This document shows, in pieces, positions 19,723-29,301 of a DNA stretch of 64,000 nt. The notes under the pieces were generated by a model. That model made no database searches. It was not told the origin of the DNA and saw only the letters and a program-made list of their open reading frames with translations. This stretch comes from Trichomonas vaginalis G3 (Eukaryota > Parabasalia > Trichomonadida > Trichomonadidae), in NCBI RefSeq assembly GCF_026262505.1, contig NC_067203.1, positions 23,603,411-23,667,410 on the forward strand. Reading direction: 5' to 3'. The number at the start of each line of letters is the position of its first letter. The stretch's first letter is position 1. Both the position numbers and the translations under genes were made by a program.

Positions 19723-20124
19723 ATGTATGAAATGAACAATATACTCGACAAGGGTTTGAATGTAAAGCTAACGAATGAAAATATTGTTGAATTCACTGAG
19801 ACAGGTGCTGTGTATAAAGATGTAGAACTACTGAACAAAAGAGCTAAGGGAAGAAGCAGGAACATGAACAAAGGGTGGAAGCCTATAAAAATTTATGTCA
19901 ATGATAGCTCAGGAGGTTCAAACATAAAGTATGCAGAAAGTTATAGAGTTTATGTTCTCAAAGGTGAAAAGCCTTCATTTAAGAACAGCTATTCTAACGC
20001 ATATCCTCAAAAGTTAACGGATGGGGAAGTGGATGATATGAATGACAGCAAAAATATTAACAGAAATGGCGACAGAGATGCATGGAATTTGTTTACCATC
20101 AGTCAATTGAAGGTTAAACTTTAA
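19723..20124 (+). CDS. Unknown 133-aa protein
   Basis: The ATG at 19723 is preferred over upstream in-frame Mets because it follows AATAAAAACCTTTTAT and leaves a normal divergent gap to the 19697 start. The protein is rich in K, N, D and Y, with a basic centre (KRAKGRSRNMNKGWKPIKIYV) and no membrane segment. No family is recognised. It is convergent with the ATPase gene. It looks whole. Confidence 0.5.
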   Translation: MYEMNNILDKGLNVKLTNENIVEFTETGAVYKDVELLNKRAKGRSRNMNKGWKPIKIYVNDSSGGSNIKYAESYRVYVLKGEKPSFKNSYSNAYPQKLTDGEVDDMNDSKNINRNGDRDAWNLFTISQLKVKL

Positions 20125-20187
20125 AACAATGTTGGTCGTTCCCATGGAATATTTTTGACTTTAATGGTATTAGTCATGATATGAATC

Positions 20188-21004
20188 TCAAGTATGAACG
20201 AGGAGAGATGGAGACTTATATGCTTCCCAAATTTCTTCAAAAGGTAATGTTATACCTGACTGTTTCCAAATGAGTTCAATATCATAACGTGAGAAACCTT
20301 GAAAGATAACGAAGTCAGTTATGAGACGTTTTATGTTTAAAGCAAGAAAACGCCATGTTTGCATAAGTATTGCTACAGTTAAGTGGTAATGTCTGACTTT
20401 AGTTATGATGTTAGCTAATGGTGAGTCAGGCTTTGACACTAAACCTTTACCAGCGAAATCATCACAACTAATAAAGTGTTTGATGGATATTTTTTGAAGG
20501 GGTATTTTGAAAGTTTTGACAGAATGTAGTTTGTAAGTCGTTTCATATCGTAAACTCCTGAGTATTGACGTAAGTGGTGTTTGTCAATAATTCTTTCCAT
20601 CTCCTCAGAAGTCTTTTGCATTCCTGACTGTATAAATTCAAACGATGGCATAATATTTCCTCTTACGTCGAATGTAACGTTGAAGAAATTCAATGAGTTC
20701 ACTGTCTGGAACTTTAACGACAGAGGCTTGAACTTTTGACATAAATGTTTTCGCTGTTGAGTCCATAGAGTCTGAAGTTGCTGATATAATGATTTGGTCA
20801 TAGTAAGAGTCGTTTCCTAAACGTTCTGTTATGAGTATATGACGAATGAGGTTGAATGTCTTTCCTGACCCATCTTTCCACAATAGAAATAACACCATTT
20901 GAACAGAACTCATAGTCCTTACTGAAAGGAAGAATGAGAGAAGAGTTAAGTTTGTCTGTAGTTTCATTCATGTCTTCATCTACATCATGTATTAAATGCT
21001 TCAT
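20188..21004 (-). pseudogene. A32/FtsK-HerA type DNA-packaging ATPase, E1
   Basis: This is the virion genome-packaging motor of Mavericks. It is recognisable by the P-loop segment DGSGKTFNLIRHIL, the following strand YDQIIISATSD, VKVPDSELIEFL, and the sensor region HYHLTVAILMQTWRFLALNIKRLITDFVIF. The same order is seen in the B ATPase at 54200-55072 (PPGSGKTF; VKSKL-type strand; SVVICVQTAKSLSKDVKRIL). The start at 21004 follows TTTTTAATGGAGATAAA. This copy is broken. Confidence 0.82.
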
Positions 21005-21022
21005 TTTATCTCCATTAAAAAT

Positions 21023-21902
21023 GCAAGTCAGAAATATTCAGAACATAGCACCGAGTCTAACTGACAAGAGTATAAAGATATACTATGAACGTTATGATGA
21101 AACCAACCAAAATTCAAGAAAGTCAGTATACTTATGAATATCCAAGACACTGGGTAGAGTATGTAGGAGGTGAGAAAGCTATTGAAATCAGACAGGTTCG
21201 AAGTATTCCAGCAGGAAGAACAATATTATTGAAGAACTTTAATGTTTTGAGATATAATGATGAAACAAAGAAGCAAGATAGTTTCCCTGTTGCTGTGTAT
21301 GTGAACCTAGACACAGGAGATGACATGAAAGTTTTTAACACAAAGCTTCAAACGGTAGTGAGAGAACAACTTACTGCGGAAGGACATCCATTACCTTCAG
21401 AAGTTACCATAGCATATAATTTTGAAACAAACTCAATAGATTTTAAAGTCATCTCTGCAAAGAAGTCAGGATTTACATTTAATGAAGCAGATGTATATTC
21501 GAATGAAAACTTCAAAGCTATTGCATGGTTAGATAATGACGATTGCTTTAAGAAAATCTTAAATTCAGTGACTCAACGATGTCAATAGATGACCTTCGTG
21601 GAATGTTACCATCGACGTTTACAGTAGAAGGTTCAGCAGGATTGCTTACAAGATTGTCAATTGGTGGTATTTGGTCTCGTGAGAACATTGTTATAAAATC
21701 CAGTATAAGTGAATTTGCTGAAGAATCTATATTATGTCTTTCAAAACTACATGTATTCGCCGCCGAAGCATTATAGTATAACAAAACTTTGTCCAGTAAG
21801 TTTAACATAAGACTTGTCGAACCTTCTTCAATGAAAGATGTTGTGCTACCTAAAGATGGAAAGGATGGACTCATTATTGAGATGATTTTAATAGCATATT
21901 AA
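21023..21902 (+). pseudogene. Unknown E1 gene, beta-rich, possible virion protein
   Basis: The gene begins MQVRNIQNIAPSLTDKSIKI. Its middle has beta-rich segments (YEYPRHWVEYVGGEKAIEIR; GRTILLKNFNVLRY; FPVAVYVNLDTGDDM). Near the end LPKDGKDGLIIEMI resembles the end of the 5019-5876 gene. It is divergent from the ATPase with 18 bp between starts. No known family is recognised. This copy is broken. Confidence 0.5.
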
Positions 21903-22127
21903 ATGAGCTTGTTCTTGAAGGTCATTCATGATGAAATAACTGTTGTAGAAGATGTTAGCAATTGTTCAGACATTTTTTGAAGAATAGATGAGATAAGAAA
22001 GAAGTTAGATAGACCGCAAAGCGGTGAGGGCGAAGCCCGTGAGAACGCTTATGTTTCATTGACTTTCTCCAGTAACGAGAACTTTTATGAGATAATATTG
22101 AAGAGAGATGATTTTAATATGGTGTAA
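21903..22127 (+). pseudogene. Small unknown gene carrying a GC double hairpin
   Basis: It starts MSLFLKVIHDEITVVEDVS immediately after the previous stop and ends YEIILKRDDFNMV one base before the next ATG. In the middle it holds the GC repeat at 22014-22038, read as RPQSGEGEARE. The function is unknown. This copy is broken. Confidence 0.4.
22014..22038 (+). repeat. GC-rich double hairpin in a coding region
   Basis: CCGCAAAGCGG (22014-22024) is followed by GGGCGAAGCCC (22028-22038). The pair aligns over about 25 bp with the minus-strand repeat in pPolB at 9679-9703, differing at a few bases that mostly preserve the stems. Confidence 0.65.
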
Positions 22128-22655
22128 ATGGTAGCTTGGGCAGCTTTAGGCGCAATGGGAACAAAAGCATTAGCATTTGGAGCAAAAGCACTTGGAGCTT
22201 ATGACGCAGTAAATAAAATGAGTGGAGGAAGGGTTTCGAAGACATTAGATGCAAATAAAGGGAAGATTGGAGGCTGGGTTGCAAAGAAGTTAAGATTAAA
22301 TAAAATAGGGCTCATAAATAAAGCATCCAATTTGGTTGCGACTGAGTCAGAAAATGCTTTAGGAAAGGACGATGAGTTTGCAAAACACGCAAAAGACTTT
22401 AATGACCAGATGAAAGGTGAAACAATGCATTTAAATAGAGTCGATGGAACTAAAGAAAATGTTTCTTCTCCACCAGTAGTTCTTCCGTATGGTCCCTATG
22501 GAATGTATGGAAACCCTTACGAAAGACCATTTGACCCATTGACTGGTGGAAGTAACTGGTATCATTACGGCCGAAGAAGAAAGACAGTCAAGTTGGAGAC
22601 AGACGTGAAGAAAGCAACTAAAAAGAAACCAAGGAAGAGAGTTATAAAGCAATGA
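22128..22655 (+). CDS. Gly/Ala-rich basic protein (175 aa), possible minor capsid or core
   Basis: The N-terminal 35 residues are Gly/Ala-rich and amphipathic (AALGAMGTKALAFGAKALGAYDAV). The middle is charged, a Pro/Tyr/Gly stretch follows (PYGPYGMYGNPYERPFDP), and the C-terminus is very basic (KKATKKKPRKRVIKQ). The pattern of amphipathic front and basic tail recalls adenovirus pVI/core-type virion proteins; this is analogy only. Its last codons lie in the TIR homology, read in a different frame from the left-end gene that shares that DNA. It looks whole. Confidence 0.6.
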   Translation: MVAWAALGAMGTKALAFGAKALGAYDAVNKMSGGRVSKTLDANKGKIGGWVAKKLRLNKIGLINKASNLVATESENALGKDDEFAKHAKDFNDQMKGETMHLNRVDGTKENVSSPPVVLPYGPYGMYGNPYERPFDPLTGGSNWYHYGRRRKTVKLETDVKKATKKKPRKRVIKQ

Positions 22656-22664
22656 ATTCAACAG

Positions 22665-22698
22665 GGTGAAAAAAGAGGTGAGATCTCACCACTTCACC
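22665..22698. repeat. GGTGA half-site module, right TIR inner edge
   Basis: The order is GGTGA, 12-bp step, GGTGA, GATC, TCACC, 8-bp step, TCACC. It has the same perfect GGTGAGATCTCACC centre as the left TIR, with one fewer unit in the 12-bp run. Confidence 0.85.
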
Positions 22699-22775
22699 TA
22701 AATTTATTTTTGTGCTATGTTTTCATACGTGTGAGGGTGGTGATATCATTTATTTTTAAGTTTATTTTTATATAA

Positions 22776-23096
22776 ATGACGAAAACTATTGAGATAACAA
22801 ACTACAACGGTCATGAGTTCAAGAACTTGTTCTCCGTTCCTCGTGAAAATACATTCTATCAGATACGAGGGAGAAAGGGTAAAGTTAGTTTGAGCGTTTA
22901 TGACTACAAGCATAATGGAAAGTTTATACAAGCATACGATACAAACGGTAAGCGTGTTTCATTAGCTTTGTCAAAACTTACAGGTATAAACTATGACAGT
23001 GATTTTGACCTATATGAAGAAGAAAGTGAGTCAGAAGATTATGAGCTGTTATATGAAGCACAGCAATGGGAGGAGTTGCAATACTTTTGTAAGTGA
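22776..23096 (+). CDS. TIR-borne 106-aa protein, right copy
   Basis: This is the second copy of the TIR gene (left copy 1436-1756), with Ser in place of one Phe near residue 20. It starts after TTTATTTTTATATAA and reads toward the element end. The acidic C-terminal region (YEEESESEDYELLYEAQQWEEL) follows a basic beta-like front. Both copies are open, unlike many internal genes. The function is unknown. Confidence 0.7.
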   Translation: MTKTIEITNYNGHEFKNLFSVPRENTFYQIRGRKGKVSLSVYDYKHNGKFIQAYDTNGKRVSLALSKLTGINYDSDFDLYEEESESEDYELLYEAQQWEELQYFCK

Positions 23097-23317
23097 GAAC
23101 GTTTATTTTTACATTAGTGAAGTCGTTTGTGAAAACATTAGTGAAGTCGTTAGTGGAGTCGTTTATGTGTCAGACGGTTTTGTAAATATTTAAGGTTAAG
23201 TTAGTGTTGTCGTTTGTGTTGTAAAATATACGTTAACGGTTTCGTAAAGTGTCAAATTCACATAACAGGGGTACGGTGGAACGCAGTGCCGTCGTACCCA
23301 TGATATGTATACTAACT

Positions 23318-23322
23318 TAGTT
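23318..23322. repeat. Right target-site duplication of Maverick E1 (TAGTT)
   Basis: The five bases are identical to 1210-1214, directly outside the right TIR. Confidence 0.85.
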
Positions 23323-23810
23323 TGGGAGCTCACAATCCGAATTGACAATCTTGTGGCGATATGATTAAGCCAGCCACGGGATGGCGATGGGCAGTAATCA
23401 TCGAGCTTCGCTAGAAGATGCGGGCATCTTGCAGCGATTAGTACCCGCGCCGCAAATTTTAATCTCCTATTTTGTAATTCCGTACAGACAGCAATGGCCA
23501 TTGATGTTGTAATACAGTTCAAGTCGTCTGCCATCTCTTGAACAAGTTTTTTGAACTGCATTTCATCTGGTAGTGACAAAAGGGTCATACCACCCCCTGA
23601 CTGACCTTTTGTCCATGAACGACAAGTAGCAGTGCGCATGATTGCGCGTGCTACTGTCGTCTTTGAAATTGAGTAAACATTCCGTATTTGTTGATAAGAC
23701 TCGCCATTTACTCTTCGATAGAGTAAATCGAGTTGCATCTGGGTCAATAGCCCAAGATTTTTATAGTTTTCTAATTCTGCAAACTCGGGAATTCGTGTTC
23801 TTGGTTGCAT
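23318..23810 (-). pseudogene. Pogo-like transposase, N-terminal DNA-binding part
   Basis: It starts MQPRTRIPEFAELENYKNLG at 23810. Residues about 22-60 form a helix-turn-helix (LLYRRVNGESYQQIRNVYSISKTTVARAI). A second helical DNA-binding region follows and ends CPSPSRGWLNHIATRLSIRIVSSQT, typical of the segment before the catalytic core. The gene is then cut by E1, and its catalytic half is 158-1214. The whole protein would be a little over 500 aa, normal for pogo-like transposases. Confidence 0.8.
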
Positions 23811-24529
23811 TTTTTTTAAACGGGAACTTCACAAATTTGGTTCATGACCATAAAAACTCATTCAATTTTTCTGAGATTTTTTTTCGTCACTCACTCAAAA
23901 CGCAGAGGACCATTCTTCTCAAAATTGAATTATTTTCTCAAAGATTGAGTGAGTAAAATGGGCACGTTGTGTAAATTGATTCAAAATTTTTTATTGGTAC
24001 ACGACCTTTGAAATTGGTCTCGGGTTATTCAACCTACGGTATTTAGATTGAAAAAAAATATGTGGAATTAAAGAATATTATACTGTATAATGAATTATTC
24101 AATTTTTAATAGAAAATATTATTTTGATTTTCTTTGCAATTCTAGCGGTTGTGATGATGTAAACATCATAGACTCACCATGAATGTTCATCGTATTGTTG
24201 ATTTAATAATGATTGTTGAGATATTGACACTGTCTGTCTTTTACATTTATTTCGGTGAAAATTATTGAAAATTTGACAGTGGCAATTTGAATTGGCAGTT
24301 TCAAATTGAAAGGAACGAAGAATACCTTCGGAATATTAACTATCATATTATTGATTAATATAAGGGTTTCGTTTTGCGAAAAAAACGTACAATACGCAAT
24401 TTCGCTAAAAAAACATTTAGCTAGCAATTTCGACCTTTGACTCCACTCAAGACGTCACTTTTTTAATTTTGCGGTATCATATTTTTGGAAAATCTTTATG
24501 AATATTATATAAAAAGTCTCTTTAATATC

Positions 24530-24560
<31 letters not shown>
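23811..24560. other. Non-coding AT-rich flank upstream of the transposase
   Basis: No gene is seen. There is a 10-bp inverted repeat, ACTCACTCAA (23889-23898) and TTGAGTGAGT (23945-23954). The stretch ends in about 26 A residues (to 24561). The pogo-like element's own end could not be placed. Confidence 0.6.
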
Positions 24561-24561
<1 letters not shown>

Positions 24562-24567
24562 GGTAGT

Positions 24568-24600
24568 GGGGCTTCCAGGGGCTGCGCCCCTTCTAGCCCC
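24568..24600. repeat. Nested GC hairpin at the left edge of B
   Basis: The outer stem is GGGGCT (24568-24573) with AGCCCC (24595-24600). The inner stem is GGGGC (24578-24582) with GCCCC (24586-24590) and loop TGC. It directly follows a poly(A) run and stands out in AT-rich DNA. Confidence 0.7.
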
Positions 24601-24627
24601 GAAGATGTTTAGTATAAAATGAGGTTT

Positions 24628-25610
24628 TTATTCGGAAAATTGTGAGTCTTGTGGTTCATCTTCTTGAGTAGAGTCTTCTTCTTCAACATCAAAGTCATCT
24701 GGTGTATCGAATTGAATGTATGAAAGCCAAATGTTGTATGTGTTTTCCAATTGGCTTTCAAACTTGAGATACATTCCATGCATGAGTGTTATTTCAGTTT
24801 CAACGTAGAGTTGCTGATGTGGCTTGAAGACATGCATGAGAATTGGTCCTCCAAATTCGTCCTTGAAAAATTGCAGTAGCAAACATAAACTGAGATAGAG
24901 TCTCCTTCTTCAATGTCTTCTGCTTGGTTAACGAAATGAATAGCAATTTTGCGTACTTGAATTGTGTTGTTGTCTGAGTAAAATAATGGTTTGAACTTGG
25001 GGTTGAGTGAGCTAAGACATTGCCATTTTGCTGTTTCTTGTCCGTACTCACGTTCTTCTTCGTCATCTTGATATCCGTAACTCTTTAATTTGAATTCGAC
25101 ACAAAACTGTTCGACTTTTTTTGCAGCTTTGGGTGGAAGACTTTCAATAAGCTGACATATAGTTCTGTCAAACACTATCTTTGTTATTGTTGGAAAATAG
25201 TTGACAATTGTGTCGCCTAATTCGAATGGGTCAGGTGTTTCTTTTTGTAGTTTGGTAAAGTCTGCAAGAACTTTGTTGAGTTGTTCACAATATTCTTTGT
25301 TAAAAGTTGCAGCAACTCTTTCTTCTGGCTTTGAATTGAAGTATTCTTCAGACAATCTGAGTAGTATTTTGCGTAGTTCAGCGTTGCTGTGGTTCTTTGT
25401 AATACGGAGCTCGTTTGGTATTGTTTTTGGTAGTGAAAGTGGCTTTGGATTGAGCGAATTGCAGGACAAATTTGAATTTGAATTGTCTGTTCTGCTTGGA
25501 GAATGTGTAGATGCTGCAGTTTGATATTGAGGCTCTAAACCTGTGGGCGCTGAAAGTCTGCAAGCAATTTCTTCAGGTGAATTTGGAGCGAACACGCTAG
25601 CGAATGCCAT
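24628..25610 (-). pseudogene. Unknown B gene at the left end
   Basis: The start at 25610 (MAFASVFAPNSPEEIACRLS) is preferred over an upstream in-frame Met at 25646 because it directly follows GTTTATTTTTGTCTA. The N-terminal region is rich in S, N and P (residues 25-65). A helical domain follows (NHSNAELRKILLRLSEEYFN; FTLQ-type helices; RTICQLIESLPPKAAKKVEQ), and the end is highly acidic (DDFDVEEEDSTQEDEPQDSQ). No family is recognised. This copy is broken. Confidence 0.5.
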
Positions 25611-26083
25611 TAGACAAAAATAAACTGTTTTTTTCGGACTACTCATAGAAAAGTTTAAAATAAACCGTTTTCGTCAACGGTAACCCCCTCTATTTTTTTA
25701 TTTTATTTAATAGTTACCGTTGGCAAACCGTTCCATCTCAAATATTGAATGAACTATAAACGTTTTTTGTTTTCTATATATACTTTTTTCACCATCGGAC
25801 AAACTTTTGACAGAAAGGAGCTTACACATACTTTACACTTGTCAAAATATTTTTAACATACGATAGTATATATTTGCTCGAACAAATAATGGTCTATCGT
25901 CAACGCTCATAGAGATAGACCCACTTTTCTAAAGTATATATTTGAGTACTTTAAAAAAATATTATAGAACGATATAACAAATATTTTACAAAACTGACAA
26001 CACTTTGACCGAGTAGTTTTTTGAGCTGAACAAAAAGTGTCATATAAACATCTGTCAAAAACCGCTTTTTAACTTCACTTAAA
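25611..26083. promoter_or_regulatory. Divergent intergenic region with inverted repeats
   Basis: These 470 bp lie between two divergent genes. There is a perfect 9-bp inverted repeat, AACGGTAAC (25676-25684) and GTTACCGTT (25713-25721), around a T-rich core, with further CCGTT copies outside. A 7-bp inverted repeat, GTCTATC (25892-25898) and GATAGAC (25914-25920), also lies in an AT-rich stretch. It is conserved in copy 2. A bidirectional promoter or origin is plausible. Confidence 0.45.
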
Positions 26084-27175
26084 ATGCCACGTAAGCTACG
26101 TAAGAATATACGTAAGAGGAAGAGAGCATTGAAACATCCAATAGTAAAACTGACACCACAACAACAGTTGCAACAACAAATGCTGAATGACCCCACTATG
26201 TTGCAACAAATGTCAAGCAATCCTATGCTTTTAAACCGAGTCATTGGTGCACAGAGTGGAGGTTTAAGAGCGGCACTTTTAGCGAAAATGGCAGGCTATG
26301 GTGGAGCTGCAGACGGAACAGCCTATAACCCTCAAAGTCAAATGAATTTGAGTTCACTCAAAAATCAAATAACAGATGTCAAAAAGTCAAACATAGACAT
26401 ACAGAAGCAAATAAGTGAAAACGAAAAGAAACTAGAATATGACAGACACACAAAGAAACTCAATGAGTTAAACGTAGAGAAAAAGAAGAAAGAAGAACAA
26501 CTGAAAGAACTAAGTACAGAGGAATATGCGAAAAAAGTGTCAGAAAAAGCAGCAGAAGTAGCAAAAATGGAACAAGATGTCATAAATTTGAAAAACCATA
26601 CTACTCAATATAAAGTACTGAAAGATGAAGAGATAAAACAAAAAGCCCTGAAGACATATATGGATAGCGATGAGTATAAAAAAGAAGTTGAAGCAAATGT
26701 AAAGGCAGAAAAACTTTTACAGTTGCAAAACCAAACCGTACAGTATGAAAACTTAGCACAAGAAAGTAAAAATAACGACGCGGCTATGCAAAAGGCAATG
26801 AAAAGCGCAGAATATATAAAAGCTAACAATGACTGGTTAGATGCCCAAGCCAACGCTAAAGCAGCCCAACTCATAGGGTCAATAAGGACAAAAATACAAG
26901 CGGATGAAGACAGTTCAAATGAAGCTTTAACAAATGCTGACTTTAAGAACGCCTTCGAAGCTCTTCATAGTAAGGTGAAACAAGTGAACGACTTCTCATC
27001 TGGAAAGAAACTGAAGTCTGAAGGTTTCGACAAAGAGTTAAAAGAAGTAGCACAAAATATGACGAAAATAACAGATGCAGCAACGAGACAGGCAGTTCAA
27101 AGTGCCTATGACGCCGTTAGAGCAACTGTTGTGAAAGTCAAGAAAAAGAGTTACAACAGACCAAAACAGACCTAG
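26084..27175 (+). CDS. Coiled-coil, basic-front structural protein part (363 aa)
   Basis: The N-terminus is strongly basic (MPRKLRKNIRKRKRALKHP). A Gln-rich segment follows (TPQQQLQQQMLNDP), then a Gly/Ala turn region, and from about residue 95 a long alpha-helical coiled coil rich in K, E, Q and A. The start follows TTTTTAACTTCACTTAAA, which also contains a TCACTT initiator-like sequence. It reads into the Q/P-rich part downstream. A core or scaffold protein is possible; no family is recognised. Confidence 0.6.
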   Translation: MPRKLRKNIRKRKRALKHPIVKLTPQQQLQQQMLNDPTMLQQMSSNPMLLNRVIGAQSGGLRAALLAKMAGYGGAADGTAYNPQSQMNLSSLKNQITDVKKSNIDIQKQISENEKKLEYDRHTKKLNELNVEKKKKEEQLKELSTEEYAKKVSEKAAEVAKMEQDVINLKNHTTQYKVLKDEEIKQKALKTYMDSDEYKKEVEANVKAEKLLQLQNQTVQYENLAQESKNNDAAMQKAMKSAEYIKANNDWLDAQANAKAAQLIGSIRTKIQADEDSSNEALTNADFKNAFEALHSKVKQVNDFSSGKKLKSEGFDKELKEVAQNMTKITDAATRQAVQSAYDAVRATVVKVKKKSYNRPKQT

Positions 27176-27177
27176 TA

Positions 27178-28176
27178 AATGCTTTCTTAAGAACGAAAAG
27201 TCAGGTAGGACATTACGCTGCAGATGGAACATATGTGCCAGCTGGTGGAACTTATATACCACCAAACCCTCCAAGAGAAGCACCTGCACCAGGACTACCT
27301 AAAACATTTACATCGTCACATGGACATAGACACAGGCATGCACCAAAACCAGCACAACAACCAACACAACAACCAACACAACAACCAGCACAGCAACCAA
27401 CAGTTCAAAACCCTGCACAACAACAACCACAAACAGAGCAAGGACATAAAAGAAGTAGAGAACAAGGAAACCAAGAATTCTTAAAAATGCTTAAAGAAGA
27501 GTGTGGTTTCCCAGATACTGTTGACTTTAGTGACAGATATAAAGAAGCTATTGGAAAGTTCAAGGATGGAAATACTGACCCGAACCTATTTAGCTTTATG
27601 GCTCAGCACCAAAACGGATATAATCTCAAACCTGGAAAATACAAGCTCGCTAAGGGATATGATTTAATAGCATATCATCCAAATGACATGGATGAATTTA
27701 CTCCGAGATATTTGATGTCAGAGCTAAATGACAATTCAACTTTCGTCATGAAACGCGTAAAAAATAGAGACGGAACGAAAGAACAAAAGCTTATGAATGC
27801 GGATGACGTAGATAGGGAAATTGTTAAAAACGGTCTCGGAATATATGAAATGCCAGCAGATGAGGTACAAGAAACTCCACAGGAAGAAGTTCAGATACAA
27901 CCAGACATGGAAGAAATAGTTCAGCAACAACAGCTAGAAGAGCCTGAAGGAAACGAACAAGTCACTCCTTTGGAAACTAACTTCACAGAACTAGATGAAG
28001 ATTTGGAACAGCCGAAAAATCTTGACCCTCAACAAGAGTATGCGGAGAATATGGAATATTTCCAAGAGTCTAAAAAAAATTCGGCTGACATAGTAGAAGA
28101 ATATCGAAAAATGTTTGCCGACATACAAAAGACTCCAACACAGATGAAAATATTCAGCATAGAATGGAAGAACTGA
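27178..28176 (+). pseudogene. Gln/Pro-rich then acidic structural part
   Basis: Right after the coiled-coil part comes a low-complexity segment of QQPTQQPTQQPAQQPT type with a His-rich patch (HGHRHRHAP). A folded region follows (EECGFPDTVDFSDRYKEAIG; KPGKYKLAKGYDLIAYHPND), then an acidic Q/E-rich tail. It has the look of a virion structural polyprotein region. The function is unknown. This region is broken. Confidence 0.5.
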
Positions 28177-29269
28177 AAAAAATGTACACAAATACAACAA
28201 CCCTTTTTACTTACGAGCATTTAACGTTCAATCTTCGGATGAACTCGGTGAAAATAAAAGGTTAAATTTCAAGAAAACATATAGAAATGAAACATTGTTT
28301 AAAGTTCATTCAGAACCTAGCCAAGATGGAAACAAACCTACTTTTGTTTCTGCAGACGATGGAACTACAATGAGATGGGGTCATAAAGCTAATCCGGATA
28401 GGTGGTTCATAAACTTACAACCTCAATTCCAAGAAGTTGTAGACGCAATGGAAGTGAATGGTGAACCAGATATAGCTGGTATTTTCAGCGCGGCTTTAAT
28501 GCCATTGAAAGATATGAAAGATGCAGATATTTTGAACCAGTATGAAATGAACATGGCTGATGGAAATATAACACCTGACGTTCTAGAACATTTATCTCAA
28601 AGAACTACACAGAACCATAGAGATGGTATATTTGGTGAAGAGTTTAGAAAGAAAGTTATGGACAGCGAAGGAAGAGAACCTATTGTACATGACCTTGCAA
28701 ACGAAAGTTTACAAAATGTCATAAAAACTTACTTTGCAGACAATGAACTGAGAAGGGATGAATATTTAAGAAAACTCAAATGGACAGTACCAGATGAAAT
28801 GTTAGTATTGAAAAACATGTTCCTTGACAAAATAAAACCAACTACAGAAATAAACGACGCAAGACTGAAAGATTGGGTAGAAGCTTTCCCATTCACAAAA
28901 GATATAGTTGGTAACATGGAAAGAAAACCAGAATGGCTACAAAAACATATATTTGGAAACGAGCATATTCCATATGGACAGGCACTGTTTGAAGAGCTTG
29001 AACCGGAAACTCAGGAAAGAGTCATGCAAACAATACGCGAAGACTCAAATACAGACTATGACAAACTCTTTCTAGGATATAGGTTACCTGAGATGGGCGA
29101 CCAGAGCAAAAGGCAAAAAGGACATGGGAAATTTGCCAACATACTAGATGAACATAATGCAAAGATGCAACAACTTCAAGCAGAGGGCAATGAAGGAAAA
29201 AGAAGAGTTAAAAACTCAGTCAGGAAGAAAGTAAAGCTTGGTCCACGTGGGTTCTATTATGACACATAA
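28177..29269 (+). pseudogene. Third structural part upstream of the capsid gene
   Basis: This is a mostly helical protein region (LFKVHSEPSQDGNKPTFVSA; GHKANPDRWFINLQPQFQEV; ELEPETQERVMQTIREDSN) with a basic C-terminus ending VRKKVKLGPRGFYYDT. It ends 32 bp before the capsid start. It may belong to the same transcription unit as the two parts upstream. No family is recognised. The region as a whole is broken in this copy. Confidence 0.5.
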
Positions 29270-29301
29270 ATCCAACTATTCTATATTTTTACTCATATGA
29301 A

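Larger units (their letters stand above)
1215..23317. mobile_element. Maverick/Polinton element E1 (22.1 kb), inserted in a transposase gene
   Basis: The element is bounded by about 0.7 kb TIRs that begin AGTTAGTATAC (Polinton ends classically start with AG) and by a TAGTT target duplication. Its parts, left to right, are: TIR gene, small genes, major capsid gene, pPolB, two KilA-N genes, a cassette gene flanked by half-site modules, integrase, two tail-fibre-like genes, penton-like gene, A32-type ATPase, basic Gly/Ala-rich protein, and the second TIR gene. It is broken, with more than ten breaks spread over the large genes. The TIRs differ by about one base plus one 12-bp repeat unit, so insertion or TIR homogenisation is recent. 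No maturation protease was recognised. Confidence 0.9.
22631..23317. repeat. Right terminal inverted repeat of E1
   Basis: This is the reverse complement of 1215-1913. It differs from the left TIR by one base in the 106-aa gene and by one fewer 12-bp half-site unit. It ends ...GTATACTAACT at 23317. Confidence 0.93.

Noticed and set aside
24536-24561. Poly(A) run as a retroposon tail (LINE/SINE or processed gene)
   Set aside because: No reverse transcriptase, no matching target duplication, and the DNA to its left shows no gene copy. It could equally mark an assembly junction.
24561-24580. Exact left terminus of family B at AGGTAGTGGGG
   Set aside because: It begins with AG like other Polinton ends, but no inverted partner or target duplication is visible in the window, so it is kept only as a possibility.
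25201-25524. Plus-strand 107-aa Ser/Leu-rich frame, also at 44286-44609
   Set aside because: It is antisense to the left-end B gene and preserved only because the two copies are near-identical.
28295-29269. Candidate adenovirus-type maturation protease
   Set aside because: I looked for His, Asp/Glu and Cys catalytic context in this and the other unknown genes and saw none convincing.
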